Notes: generated from the letters alone by a model not told the origin. Counted from the first letter of the stretch, positions 17,520 through 27,761 are shown. The stretch is DNA of 64,000 nucleotides from UBA2108 sp002713215 (GCA_937891015.1 CALAPY010000032.1:1-64000), one strand, 5' to 3'. Translations and numbers: made by a program.

Positions 17520-19207
17520 AAAAGATAGCGCTCCTCGTACCGGTTTTTATCGCAACCTTCGTTTTATTCTCGTCGTTCCATTATTACTGGTTTGTACCGA
17601 AAATAACCACCGTATCCTACACCATTGAAAGTGATGTGGTAGATACCGTTGAAGTGTTTTACAACCTGGGAAAGGGTTGGTCGAAGGAGTGGAAGGAAAA
17701 AGCCTTCAATCAGGTTGGTCAAAGCAACTTTCACGAATTTGAATTTAACCTGAACAAATTCCCTGACCAGATCCGATTGGATTTTTGGACCGAAAAAGAC
17801 ACGGTACTACTTAGCAACGTTAATATTTCGAACAATGCTAAAAATGAGTTTGATCTCAAAAAAAGCTATAGCCGATCCATCGATATGGAAAGCATTCAGT
17901 TTTTACCCGATAATGGCATGCGATTAATTACTAAGAATGGAGACCCATTTATTGAATTTAATACACATGCAACCAATCGATTCAGTCAGCGGTTCGAGAA
18001 CCTTTCTGCTATTAACTTAATTGTTATAAGTAGCCTCTCGCTGTTAATCTGCTTCATCCTTTTCAGGCTCAATTTTACTCATTTTATGAAGCATCACTTT
18101 TTCTTACTAAGCTTTATTCTGATCATCTCACTTGCCCCTCTCAATCAGATTTCACGCTTTATACCCAAGGTTGAAAGTTTGGAAAACAGAAAACTGGCAT
18201 CCCTTCCTAACAGCGATGAAATTGATGTTTATATCACTCAATTGGAGGCCTATTTAAAAGATCAATTTGCCTTAAAACCAGTGCTTACATTTTTTGACTC
18301 CTGGCTAAAAATCAAATTATTTGAAACCAGTTCGCAACCCAACATCACTTTGGTCGGTGAAGATGGTTATATGTTTCCTGTGGTACTTGAAATTCTTAAA
18401 GATTACAAGCACCAGGTTCAGTTTATTCCAGAAGGGCTGGCGAGTGTTAAAAATAACCTGGAAGAACGACGAGACTGGCTAAAAAAGAGGGGAATTCCCT
18501 TTATTGTAGTTATTCCTCCAAACAAACAGACCATTTATCCAGAGAAAATGCCCAAGGAATATATCCGCGGTCAGCATCAAGGCCGTCTGGATCAACTATT
18601 GAACTACCTGGTGAAAAACGCCGAAATTGATATCATTGATTTAAGACCGGTATTGAAGGCTAAAAAAGAAATAAAAGAAAGTCCCATTTTCTACCGATAC
18701 GATATGCATTGGAACAACCTGGGTGGATTCTACGGTTATCGGTCCTTAATGAATAAAGCTGCTGAGTATTACCCTGAATTAAAACCTTACAATTTTGCCG
18801 ATTTTGATACCAGTACCAGTTATTACCCGGATGGCGATTTAGCCAGTTCCTTACTTTTACAGGACATTTATAAGAAACGAGAGATCGAATTCGAGCCTTT
18901 GTTTCCTCTAAAAAAAGAAGAAGCAACTTATTACAGAGGACTAATCAACGGGACACAATTCGCCGTTGAAGGAAAAAAACTCAAGTTGGTTATGTTTCAT
19001 GATTCTTACGGAGTAAATATTAATCCATTTATCAGCAATCATTTTGCTAAATCGGTATTCATATGGGATCATAATTTCGATTCTGAATTGATAGAAATAG
19101 AAAAGCCGGACCTTGTTATTCACGAAATATCAGAGCTTTTTATACTTCACCTGCTCAATGTTAATGCATTGGAAGTTAGTCAGGAAGTGAAGAGTTATAA
19201 ACCATAA
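17516..19207 (+). CDS. AlgX/AlgJ-like O-acetyltransferase, first copy
   Basis: A 563-residue protein. An N-terminal membrane anchor, a beta-rich region of about 130 residues, a second membrane helix (about 165-185) and possibly a third (about 195-210) precede an SGNH-type catalytic domain like AlgX/AlgJ. The catalytic Asp-His pair is in YRYDMHWNNLGG (near residues 396-398) and the nucleophile Ser in MFHDSYGVN (near 496). The N-terminal half is longer than in AlgJ. The TTG start (17516) overlaps the MBOAT stop, giving translational coupling. It probably receives acetyl groups from the MBOAT protein and transfers them to polysaccharide in the periplasm. Confidence 0.85.
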   Translation: MKKIALLVPVFIATFVLFSSFHYYWFVPKITTVSYTIESDVVDTVEVFYNLGKGWSKEWKEKAFNQVGQSNFHEFEFNLNKFPDQIRLDFWTEKDTVLLSNVNISNNAKNEFDLKKSYSRSIDMESIQFLPDNGMRLITKNGDPFIEFNTHATNRFSQRFENLSAINLIVISSLSLLICFILFRLNFTHFMKHHFFLLSFILIISLAPLNQISRFIPKVESLENRKLASLPNSDEIDVYITQLEAYLKDQFALKPVLTFFDSWLKIKLFETSSQPNITLVGEDGYMFPVVLEILKDYKHQVQFIPEGLASVKNNLEERRDWLKKRGIPFIVVIPPNKQTIYPEKMPKEYIRGQHQGRLDQLLNYLVKNAEIDIIDLRPVLKAKKEIKESPIFYRYDMHWNNLGGFYGYRSLMNKAAEYYPELKPYNFADFDTSTSYYPDGDLASSLLLQDIYKKREIEFEPLFPLKKEEATYYRGLINGTQFAVEGKKLKLVMFHDSYGVNINPFISNHFAKSVFIWDHNFDSELIEIEKPDLVIHEISELFILHLLNVNALEVSQEVKSYKP

Positions 19208-20337
19208 TGCGCGTAGGACAAGCCATATTGTCCCTGGGATTTACATTACTCATCACCTCCTTTTTATGGACAATTCTCATTCGAGGTGAACGAAACGAGC
19301 TGATTACGGAAAACAGGAAGGCTCAAAAACTACCATTACACGATACCAATTTCAGGGCACTGGCTCCCCAATACGAGAATTACGTCAATGACCAAATGCC
19401 GTTAAGAAATCGACTGGTAAAGTTTAAAAGCTTAATTAGCCTCAATTGGTTTTCGTCGTCACCCTTTCCCAAAAAAGTAATACTGGGAAAGGACAATTGG
19501 CTTTTCTATAATGAAGAGAACAACATAGAAACTTATCGGGGAGATCAATTGTACACAACAGAGGAACTTCAGCAATTAGGAAAAATACTGGAAGAAAAAA
19601 GGAATTGGTTGGGGCAGTTCAATATCGACTTCTATTTAATGATTAACCCTTCAAAACCTGAGATCTATGAAGAAATGTTGCCTTCCTATCTCCAGAGAAA
19701 CCCTGAAAACAGAGGAAAATGTGGGCAGGTTGTTGACTACTTAAACGCAAATACTGGTGTTACTCTGGTACATGCAAAAGAGAATTTATTAAACGCAAAA
19801 AAGAATAGACAAGTCTACTATTCATATGATTCTCACTGGAATACGTTTGGTGCTCGGGTAGCTTATGCGGAACTGATTGACGCCATTCGCATAAAACACC
19901 CAATAATCCCACCTCCAATGAGAGTAAGCGATATAGAATACCATGAGGAATTATCGGACAATTTTGACCTCTACAAGATGCTTAATTTGCCTGGTTATAC
20001 CTCTACCATGAGAAGTACTCCAACAAAAATGAAATACGCAAGTGCCGTTAAAATTGATAAGAAAGATTACGCAGGAGTGAGTATTTCGCCCAGTGAGTTC
20101 TATGAGCAGCAGTCTTCTGAACTCCCTAAAATGCTAATGTTTAGGGATTCCTATGGTGATGATCTTATCCCCTATCTGAATTGTCACTTTTCCAGGACAA
20201 CCTATATCAGAAGCCCCTTGTTTTTTCCAAACGTAATTAAAGCTGAAAACCCGGATATTGTAATTCTGGAAGTAACAGAAAGGTTTATTAGCGACTTGTT
20301 TATTGCTAACCATCCAACCATCAGCAATCAAAGCTGA
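19207..20337 (+). CDS. AlgX/AlgJ-like O-acetyltransferase, second copy
   Basis: A 376-residue protein with one N-terminal membrane helix (about 7-26) and an SGNH/AlgX-like domain. The catalytic motifs match the preceding gene: YSYDSHWNTFGA (Asp-His near residues 207-209) and MFRDSYGDD (Ser near 314). Its ATG begins on the last base of the preceding stop codon. Two coupled AlgX-like proteins behind one MBOAT gene suggest two acceptors or two positions of O-acetylation; that is inference. It ends 5 bases from a convergent GT39-like gene. Confidence 0.85.
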   Translation: MRVGQAILSLGFTLLITSFLWTILIRGERNELITENRKAQKLPLHDTNFRALAPQYENYVNDQMPLRNRLVKFKSLISLNWFSSSPFPKKVILGKDNWLFYNEENNIETYRGDQLYTTEELQQLGKILEEKRNWLGQFNIDFYLMINPSKPEIYEEMLPSYLQRNPENRGKCGQVVDYLNANTGVTLVHAKENLLNAKKNRQVYYSYDSHWNTFGARVAYAELIDAIRIKHPIIPPPMRVSDIEYHEELSDNFDLYKMLNLPGYTSTMRSTPTKMKYASAVKIDKKDYAGVSISPSEFYEQQSSELPKMLMFRDSYGDDLIPYLNCHFSRTTYIRSPLFFPNVIKAENPDIVILEVTERFISDLFIANHPTISNQS

Positions 20338-20342
20338 TTTGG

Positions 20343-21911
20343 CTAATTACTATTTCGATAAATCGATAGAATATCTACTCCAGACCTTTCTATTTTGTAG
20401 GTTTCAGGCAGATTGTATGGAAATGTATTTCCCACCCGTAGCTGATTCCAAACCTGCCCATCAATGGTTTCGAAATGGCAATAGTTGGTGACAATAAAAT
20501 CTGCCTGTTGAATATCCGGTGTTAGCCTGTTACCGTCTTTATACGCCTCATTTGAAAGCTCATAATTCAGCTTTCCGGGCTTGTCCGAGACCCAAACATT
20601 TGCCTTCTTCCCGGTTTGTTTTGCTTCCAGCCAGTTAAACGCTTCTTTAAAGGATAATCCCCAATAATCGACCTCGTAGTTGATTGAAGGTCGTTCAACC
20701 GTAGAGTTGAAATAACAATGCGAATAAGGAAAAAAGGAATACAACAAGTAAATGGAATAAGTCGAAACCAGAAAGGCTATCCCCTTGTTAATTCCAAGAG
20801 AAGTACGAAGCATTTTGAGTATTTGTCCTAATGAAAAAACTCCCGGTAATATTAAAAAGGGCCATATGAACTGGAAATGCCGCCAACCGTTGTAAAGAAC
20901 TGGAGAAAAGACTATTACACTAAAAAAAGCAAGTAAGGTAATGGTCCATGAAACGCCCAATAAATTTAAAATACCATCTGGCTTTTTGCCGAAGAGCATA
21001 AAAGGAGACAGGATCAATAGGCCTAATAGAACAAGCGAGTGAATTGGGGTGGTGATAAAAATGAATTTGGGCAGATAATACCAGGGCAGCTCATTGGCAA
21101 CGTAATACGTACCTTCAAAAAAAGTTAGATTAGGCTGTTTAGCGACAGACAAGGCCTTTATTTTATCAATAATGATGAATGGATTGTCCCACAAGAATGG
21201 CCAGAACAAATAGGTGGAAAAGAGAAATAAGGTACCAAACAACAATAACTGCAAGTACAAAACTTTAAATTCGGAAGATCTTAAACGCGATACAGCCACA
21301 TGCCCAACCAGGTAAAGCGGAAATACAGCGCCGATCATTCTTATATCAGTAATTAGGGCTGAAAGAATAGAAAAAATTGCCAGGTCAATCCAGTTCCTTC
21401 TTTCCAAATACCTCAGCAGGTAATAAGAATTAACGACAAACAGGTACATCAGTACCGTATCCTTTGAATTGAAAAAGGAATGACCAAATATTCGAGGGTG
21501 CAATGAAATAGCTACAATTCCTATCAGGATTTGCCAGGTCTTAAACTCAACCAGTTTCATTAGTTTAATCAGGTAGAAAATACCCAGTACACAAATAGCA
21601 TAACCAACAAAATGCCTAAGCCAGATTACACCAGCTAAATCCTTTGGGTTCAACAATTTTTCAATCCCTAAAATAAAAAGCTGAATGATGGGCCCATGTT
21701 CATCTACATTGCCCTGAAAAATTTGACCCTTGGAATACTCTCCGGTAAAGAAGGACTGAATCCAGTTTAAATTTCTTACCGCATTTTCTCTTAAGTAATA
21801 CTCGTCCCAGGGCACACCAAATTCTCCAACCAGTGCAACACCTACCAGCATAAATAGGGAAGCCAACAGGTATTCCAAATGATTTATTATCCAGCCTTTA
21901 ATTAACTCCAT
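20343..21911 (-). CDS. Polytopic glycosyltransferase, GT39-like
   Basis: A 522-residue membrane protein with around a dozen hydrophobic segments. The first periplasmic loop holds acidic residues (VPWDEYYLRENAVRN) and a later DEHGPIIQLFILG block; PRIFGHSFFNSKDTVLMYLF is typical of polyprenyl-phosphate-sugar transferases and of mannosyltransferase-like membrane proteins. A soluble C-terminal tail of about 100 residues follows. Donor and acceptor are unknown. It faces the acetylation unit convergently and shares a divergent intergenic region (22 kb) with another membrane protein. Confidence 0.75.
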   Translation of the reverse strand: MELIKGWIINHLEYLLASLFMLVGVALVGEFGVPWDEYYLRENAVRNLNWIQSFFTGEYSKGQIFQGNVDEHGPIIQLFILGIEKLLNPKDLAGVIWLRHFVGYAICVLGIFYLIKLMKLVEFKTWQILIGIVAISLHPRIFGHSFFNSKDTVLMYLFVVNSYYLLRYLERRNWIDLAIFSILSALITDIRMIGAVFPLYLVGHVAVSRLRSSEFKVLYLQLLLFGTLFLFSTYLFWPFLWDNPFIIIDKIKALSVAKQPNLTFFEGTYYVANELPWYYLPKFIFITTPIHSLVLLGLLILSPFMLFGKKPDGILNLLGVSWTITLLAFFSVIVFSPVLYNGWRHFQFIWPFLILPGVFSLGQILKMLRTSLGINKGIAFLVSTYSIYLLYSFFPYSHCYFNSTVERPSINYEVDYWGLSFKEAFNWLEAKQTGKKANVWVSDKPGKLNYELSNEAYKDGNRLTPDIQQADFIVTNYCHFETIDGQVWNQLRVGNTFPYNLPETYKIERSGVDILSIYRNSN

Positions 21912-22024
21912 TTCGTGGCTTTATGCTTCGAAGCTATCACAACTAATATCATAGACCATTTATTAATGACAAGAACAAATAATTCATTTGAAGGATATTA
22001 TATTCGGCAACTGAAAACAACTGA

Positions 22025-23428
22025 GTGAATAATAAAACACAAACCTATTTATTGTTTCTTATTTCCATCCTATTTGGGATGAAACTGTTTTTCTGGTCTT
22101 CAATATTCCCCTTCTATGGCAATGTGGATGAAAAAGCGCATTTCGACCTGATTACCAAATATGGAAATGGTGAAAAATACTTGAAAATACCACTTCCCTA
22201 TTCAAAGGATGCAGTAGACCTTATTTCCAACTATCAATCGGATGAGTATTTAAGAAGGGTTGATTCTGGTACCGAATACGATCTTCTTCTGGATTTTATT
22301 TACCCGCCAAAACAGGAGGATGCCCGTCTTTTTGTCCAGTCACTTAAGAATTACCAAAACAATTCGCCACCATTATACTATTGGATTACAGGAGCTTACT
22401 ATTGGTTAGCAGGTATCAATTCGGAATCGTCCATTGATGCATTGTATTCGCTCCGTTGGTTTTCATCTGGAATTTCCCTGCTATTCTTTGTCTGTTTTGT
22501 ATGGTTTTTAAAGCGTAATATGGGCACAACCGCAGCCCTTTCGGCATCCATATTGCTCCTGTGTTTTCCTCAACCGGTTTACTATTTTTTAAATAACGAC
22601 GTCTTGTCATTGCCACTAATCACCTTCGCTATTTTATTGAGCTGGAACTCCAAACGAAATCATGTGATATTGAGCTCAATTCTCATGGGATTGGCCGTTT
22701 GGAATAAACTTTCAAACCTGGCACTCGTTGCGATTCCTCCAATAATTTACTTACTCTCCAAAGAGAACAAGCAACAAAAATTCAAGACCATATTTTCTTA
22801 CTCTATCGTTCTGGGGATTATCATTCTTCCATTGTTTCTTTGGAATTATAACAGCACTGGTACATTTACTGCTAATGCTGAAAAAATCAGCATTCTTAAA
22901 TGGGGCGAAAATAGCTTTGAGGATATGTTGAATCACCCAATAAGAACCTGGGAGGGGCTTAAACATTTCCTCTGGTTTCCTATCCTTTCTTTGATGCGTG
23001 GAGAAGTAACCTGGAGACTCTACCCTATTATTCCGGAATGGATGGATTACTTAATTGTTGTGTTGGTAATACTCAGCTTATTATACCTGGCCTGGAAGAG
23101 AAAAAGTCAGGCAAAACTCTTGCAAAGCACCTATTTGGCTACCCTGTTTGCATTTTCTTTCCTCACCTATCTGTCCCTTGTATTTGATTACACCGAAAGT
23201 GTGTATCCCAGTGCGAAATATCCGTTTTTTACTTCGGGAAGAATACTCATCGGTATTTTCCCGTTTTTTATCCTGGCCATTAACGAAATGATAATGGGTA
23301 TTGGAAAAAAACTAAATATTTCCCCAATCTACTTTAGTATCGCTTTGGGTCTGGTTTTCATTATTACCGAATATCATTTTCGGAAGATGTTTATTTACTC
23401 ACCAATAAACTTCTTCGGCATTTTATGA
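22025..23428 (+). CDS. Polytopic membrane protein, GT39/DUF2142-like
   Basis: A 467-residue integral membrane protein with many hydrophobic helices. Its first loop contains FYGNVDEKAHFDLI, resembling the acidic D-E-x-x-H block of DUF2142 and GT39-type membrane glycosyltransferases; NSPPLYYWITGAYYW follows, the equivalent of the QPPLYY motif. It starts at GTG 22025. Its last 6 bases overlap the end of the convergent three-domain GT2 gene. A role in transfer from a lipid-linked sugar is inferred. Confidence 0.72.
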   Translation: MNNKTQTYLLFLISILFGMKLFFWSSIFPFYGNVDEKAHFDLITKYGNGEKYLKIPLPYSKDAVDLISNYQSDEYLRRVDSGTEYDLLLDFIYPPKQEDARLFVQSLKNYQNNSPPLYYWITGAYYWLAGINSESSIDALYSLRWFSSGISLLFFVCFVWFLKRNMGTTAALSASILLLCFPQPVYYFLNNDVLSLPLITFAILLSWNSKRNHVILSSILMGLAVWNKLSNLALVAIPPIIYLLSKENKQQKFKTIFSYSIVLGIIILPLFLWNYNSTGTFTANAEKISILKWGENSFEDMLNHPIRTWEGLKHFLWFPILSLMRGEVTWRLYPIIPEWMDYLIVVLVILSLLYLAWKRKSQAKLLQSTYLATLFAFSFLTYLSLVFDYTESVYPSAKYPFFTSGRILIGIFPFFILAINEMIMGIGKKLNISPIYFSIALGLVFIITEYHFRKMFIYSPINFFGIL

Positions 23429-26230
23429 CTTCATTCTAAAGTCATGAGCTCCCAAACTTTGATTGGGATTGTAACAAGGGTCGTGGTCGACATAGGGCTG
23501 CCACAAATCCTTTAACTTCTTGATTTCTTCTTTGTGTTTTTCAAAGGATTCTTTGGTTAGATGCGGATGCCCGCGGGATACACTTTCATGATGATAGAGT
23601 TCGCAGTGGGGAACGTATAAGTTTCGATAACCCGTATCCCAAACTTTAAGGCAAAAATCGACATCGTTGTATTCGACTGCAAAATTCTCATTGAACCCAC
23701 CAACTTCGTCAAATACTTCTCTTCGTACCATCACACATGCAGCGGTTACTGCACAATAGTTATTGAGTAAGTTCACATAGTTAAAATGCCCCGGACCATC
23801 CCGGTGTTCTCCAACCAAAACATGGCCTGCTGCACCCCCCAAACCAATAATTACTCCTGCATGCTGAATGGTATCGTTAGGGTAAAGCAACTTGGCTCCG
23901 ACCACGCCAACCTCAGGACGTTGAGCATGTTCAATCATCGCTTCCAGCCAGTCTTCGGTTATAACCTCGGTATCGTTGTTTAACAATACCATATAATTCC
24001 CATCTGTGTTCCTGGCCCCCAGGTTCATTAAAAACGAAAAATTAAAAGGTTCTTCGGTCCTAATCGATTTAAAACGATTGGGCTCTTTTTTAGTCCAATG
24101 ATCCAACAGGTCAAACAGGTTTTGATCTGAACTATTGTTATCAATAACCAGCACTTCAAAATTTTGCCAGGAAGTTTTTTCAAAAATCGACTTCAGACAG
24201 GTTTCAAGAATATCGGCCTGATCTTTAGTTGGAATAATGATACTAACCTTAGCCTCTGGATCTTTTATTCCCAGCCGAACAGAATACCCTCTAAACCCAT
24301 CCAAAAACCCAATATTAGACGAATACCCTCTCCGGGTAAGTGCCTCTGTAATTGCTTTTTGTGCCGAGGTATAAGCATAGGGTTTTGCATCTTCGCCACC
24401 GGCAGCTGAGGTAGAGTGAATTCGCCAGTGATATAAAATCCTGGGAATGTGAGTAATGTTACGGCACTTTTCTGTAAATCTCAGTACCAAATCATAGTCC
24501 TGACTTCCTTCAAACCCTTCACGCCACCCTCCAATCTCTCTAAATAAATCGGATCTGAAAACAGTAAGATGACCTAGATAGTTTCGGGACAATAAATTAT
24601 CGGGACTCCAATCGGGCTTAAAATGCGCCTCCGAATGATTTCCAAATTCGTCGATTTTGTCTTCGTCGGTATAGACCAGGTCAATATTTTCATTCTCGTT
24701 AATAGCCTTTACACACCAATAGAAAGCATCAAGGGCTATTTCATCATCCTGATCCATTAGAACGTAAAAATCTCCAACGGCGATTTCCATGGCCGAATTT
24801 GACGCAGCCGATATGTGCCCATTTTCTTCCCGGTAAACAACCTTAATTCTTTTGTCGCGTTTTCGATATTCTTCAATTACCCTTTTTATTTCGGAGTCGG
24901 TGGATGCATCATCGGCCAGGCACAGCTCCCAATACTCATAGGACTGCTGCAAAATGGTATCCATTGCCCGTTTGAAAAACTCGACAGGAGGATTATAAAC
25001 CGGCATTAATACACTCAGTATAGGCCGGTCCTTGAACTGATCAATTTCTTTTTTCTGCCGAATGAGTTCATTTTCGTCAGGTAGGGTTTTGAATAACAAA
25101 CGGGTTAACGGATCTGCAGAAAAATCACCAATTCCATGTTTCGCTTCTACAATAACCACTTTGGTTTCTTCAAAAAACAGGTAGAGATGCTTGAATACCA
25201 GCGCCAATAACTTACTAATTACAGCTCGCCCTTTTCTACTTAATGCTACCGCAATTTTTCTGAAAATATTTTGTGATTTTCCCTTATCGCTATTGGATTT
25301 AAAACGAGCTAGCAATATTCCAATTTGCTTTTTAAACTTAAAAAGCTTGCTGTTCTCAAAGTCATTTATTCGCTGCTGAAGGTTCAGGTTGGATTGATGT
25401 GCGTGCTGCAATTGCTGGATAAGCTTATCCCTATCCTTTCCAAGTTGTCTTGAAAACTCAACGCTTTGAAAAAGTTCATTTTCCACTTCAGAAAGGTTCT
25501 TGATGAAGTGGGTCATAATTCCATGACCGTGCTCTATATAACAAGCTTCATATTTGTTGATTAAGTACTTGTAGTTACCTATTCGGTTTGGAGTTTCATT
25601 AGCTGTTGAAACTAAACTATTTTCCCTGATTCGGTATTCAAACAGAAACTCATTTAAATGGTGGAAGGTAAAACCTTCGCTGTAGAAGCCCATCCATAAG
25701 TCCCAATCTTCGTATCCAGGAACAGGCATCTTTTCATCGTAGCCTCCTATTTTAGCCCATACCTTTTTCCTGAAAACCGCACAGTTATCAATATAGTTGA
25801 CCGCAAAGAAAACTGCAGGCTCAAAATCGGCTAATATTCGTTCTTCTTCCCTTTCTCCAAATGTTCGATAGTTACCGTATACCACACCAACCTTAGGATT
25901 GGCATCAAGTACTTCAATGGCCTTCAGGTAATACTCAGGGCTAATTTTGTTATCCGCGTCAAGTGGAAGAATATAATCGGATTGGGCTTGTTCAATACCA
26001 ACATTTCGGGCTCTTTGCACTCCCTGGTTTTCCTGATCTATAATTCTAATATCTGACCTGTTCCTAAAAGTGTCCAGTACATCCAGCGTTTCCTGATCAG
26101 TAGATCCGTCATTTACTATAATTACCTCAATATTATTTCCAACAATGTCTCCTACACTCTCGACACACTCCTGAAGATACTGCCCTAAATTATACAGGGT
26201 AATTACAACTGATACTGAAGGTTTAGTCAT
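23423..26230 (-). CDS. Glycosyltransferase with three GT2 (GT-A) domains
   Basis: A 935-residue cytoplasmic protein. Domain 1 (about 1-240) begins VSVVITLYNLGQYLQECVES with VNDGSTD and DADNKI. A helical, coiled-coil-like spacer follows (about 250-400, with one amphipathic or membrane-associated patch near 335-350). Domain 2 (about 401-640) has SVLMPVYNPP, ADDASTD and MDQDDE. Domain 3 (about 658-900) has VSIIIPTKDQADILE, VIDNNSSD and LLNNDTE. All three keep the Asp motifs expected for nucleotide-sugar and metal binding, so it may add two or three residues in turn to a glycan. It overlaps the ABC ATPase stop by one base and belongs to the exporter operon. Confidence 0.92.
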   Translation of the reverse strand: MTKPSVSVVITLYNLGQYLQECVESVGDIVGNNIEVIIVNDGSTDQETLDVLDTFRNRSDIRIIDQENQGVQRARNVGIEQAQSDYILPLDADNKISPEYYLKAIEVLDANPKVGVVYGNYRTFGEREEERILADFEPAVFFAVNYIDNCAVFRKKVWAKIGGYDEKMPVPGYEDWDLWMGFYSEGFTFHHLNEFLFEYRIRENSLVSTANETPNRIGNYKYLINKYEACYIEHGHGIMTHFIKNLSEVENELFQSVEFSRQLGKDRDKLIQQLQHAHQSNLNLQQRINDFENSKLFKFKKQIGILLARFKSNSDKGKSQNIFRKIAVALSRKGRAVISKLLALVFKHLYLFFEETKVVIVEAKHGIGDFSADPLTRLLFKTLPDENELIRQKKEIDQFKDRPILSVLMPVYNPPVEFFKRAMDTILQQSYEYWELCLADDASTDSEIKRVIEEYRKRDKRIKVVYREENGHISAASNSAMEIAVGDFYVLMDQDDEIALDAFYWCVKAINENENIDLVYTDEDKIDEFGNHSEAHFKPDWSPDNLLSRNYLGHLTVFRSDLFREIGGWREGFEGSQDYDLVLRFTEKCRNITHIPRILYHWRIHSTSAAGGEDAKPYAYTSAQKAITEALTRRGYSSNIGFLDGFRGYSVRLGIKDPEAKVSIIIPTKDQADILETCLKSIFEKTSWQNFEVLVIDNNSSDQNLFDLLDHWTKKEPNRFKSIRTEEPFNFSFLMNLGARNTDGNYMVLLNNDTEVITEDWLEAMIEHAQRPEVGVVGAKLLYPNDTIQHAGVIIGLGGAAGHVLVGEHRDGPGHFNYVNLLNNYCAVTAACVMVRREVFDEVGGFNENFAVEYNDVDFCLKVWDTGYRNLYVPHCELYHHESVSRGHPHLTKESFEKHKEEIKKLKDLWQPYVDHDPCYNPNQSLGAHDFRMKS

Positions 26231-26967
26231 TAATGAAAGGTGTTTGTATAAGTGTTACTTACCTTGTTAATTTCCCCGTACTCCTGCAAGGTTCCATTAG
26301 CCAGTAATGCCGCCTTGGAACAAATCTTTTTCACATCATCAATGTTGTGCGAAACAAATAATATGGTGCTCCCACCTTCTTTAATCTCGTTGATTCTATT
26401 CATACACTTTTGCTGAAAGCCCATATCTCCAACTGCCAACACCTCATCAATTATCAAAATATCGGGATCTTGTGCGACTCCAATGCTAAAAGACAATCGG
26501 GAAATCATTCCAGTGCTATAGGTCTTTACCGGTCGATTTAGTTCTTCATCAGACAGTTCTGAAAAACTGACCACCTTAGGCATTATCTCCTTAATTTTTC
26601 CCATAGGAAGCCCCATTAAACTAACCAACAATTTAATGTTTTCGTAACCGGATAATTCCATCTCAATACCGGCTCCAATGGCCAATATAGGCGCCACTTT
26701 TCCACGAACCGTAATCTTTCCGGAAGAAGGTTTTATCATACCCGCAACTGCCTTTAGCAGGGTACTTTTTCCAACACCATTTTTACCAAGAATTCCTACC
26801 ACTTCTCCCGGCATTATTTCAAAGCTTACATCGTGCAGTACCTCATGTTTTTCAAATGGTTTTGAAAAGCTAAAACTGGTAAATATGTCCTTAATGGAAT
26901 TAACTCCCTGGTTAAAACTATAGTAGCTCAAGGCCAAGCCATTTATGGAAATTTTAGACTCTGCCAT
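26230..26967 (-). CDS. Polysaccharide ABC exporter ATP-binding protein (Wzt/TagH-like)
   Basis: A 245-residue ABC ATPase. It shows Walker A GILGKNGVGKSTLLKA (near residue 60), a signature in YSTGMISRLSFSIG, Walker B ILIIDEVLAVGD and the switch His in FVSHN. The sequence between Walker A and the signature (GAGIEMELSGYENIKLL) is typical of the O-antigen, teichoic and capsule exporter subfamily. It lacks the C-terminal carbohydrate-binding domain found in some Wzt proteins, so export is probably not governed by recognition of a terminal cap. It overlaps the permease stop by one base and the GT2 start by one base. Confidence 0.94.
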   Translation of the reverse strand: MAESKISINGLALSYYSFNQGVNSIKDIFTSFSFSKPFEKHEVLHDVSFEIMPGEVVGILGKNGVGKSTLLKAVAGMIKPSSGKITVRGKVAPILAIGAGIEMELSGYENIKLLVSLMGLPMGKIKEIMPKVVSFSELSDEELNRPVKTYSTGMISRLSFSIGVAQDPDILIIDEVLAVGDMGFQQKCMNRINEIKEGGSTILFVSHNIDDVKKICSKAALLANGTLQEYGEINKVSNTYTNTFH

Positions 26968-27725
26968 TACACGTTAGAAATTATTCCGGGCTGCAACTTT
27001 TTAAACGTAAACCAACCAATGGCAAAAACCAGAAAGGATATCAACACCATATAGCCCCACGTTTCAATTGATGGCCAGGTATTCGAATACAAGGAAGCTC
27101 TTACTCCTTTAAAGAAGTACCAGAGTGGGTTGAGTTTTAAGATCCAATGGAACTTTTCCGGTACCAGATCAAGGGTATAGGCAATTGGGGTTAAATAAAA
27201 AAGAGCTGGGTTTAATGTGTTCCACAAAATGGAAATGTCTCTTAGATAAACATTTAGTGTTCCCAGGAATAAGGATAAACCAAGGCTCAGAATCGCCAAC
27301 AAAACAGTTACCGGAATTATAGCAAAAAACGCTAATCCGGGACTGTATCCTAAATAATACATGAGGGCTAAAAACGGAACAAAGGTTAACACCAGGTTAC
27401 CTAACTCTGAGATTAAAGCCGAAAAGGGAAATGAAATAACCGGAACATTTATCGTTTTTATGATTCCCGCATTACTAATAAAACTCTGAATGACCTGGTT
27501 AGTGGTATTGGAAAAAAACTGCCAGTAAACCAATCCGGTAAGCACATACAAGGCATAGTTTTCTACAGAGGCAAATGCAGTGCTAAAAACGAAATAAAAT
27601 ATTATGAGGTAAACCAACGGAGTTAGAAAGCTCCAGAAAAAACCCAGGATGGAATTTTTATATTTAAGCTTAATATTGCGCTTAGCTAAATTGAGCAACA
27701 AATTATATGATTCGGAATTGATCAA
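26967..27725 (-). CDS. Polysaccharide ABC exporter permease (Wzm/TagG-like)
   Basis: A 252-residue ABC-2 type permease with about six membrane segments. The N-terminus NLAKRNIKLKYKNSILGFFW is the amphipathic entry helix typical of Wzm/TagG/KpsM proteins, and LYLRDISILWNTL-type and LTPIAYTLDLVPEKFHWILKLNPLW blocks follow. Together with the ATPase it should export a lipid-linked glycan across the inner membrane. It is the first gene of the minus-strand operon permease-ATPase-GT2. Confidence 0.93.
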   Translation of the reverse strand: MINSESYNLLLNLAKRNIKLKYKNSILGFFWSFLTPLVYLIIFYFVFSTAFASVENYALYVLTGLVYWQFFSNTTNQVIQSFISNAGIIKTINVPVISFPFSALISELGNLVLTFVPFLALMYYLGYSPGLAFFAIIPVTVLLAILSLGLSLFLGTLNVYLRDISILWNTLNPALFYLTPIAYTLDLVPEKFHWILKLNPLWYFFKGVRASLYSNTWPSIETWGYMVLISFLVFAIGWFTFKKLQPGIISNV

Positions 27726-27761
27726 ATTGTTATGTCTTTTTTACCCTGAAATTTTCGGGTG

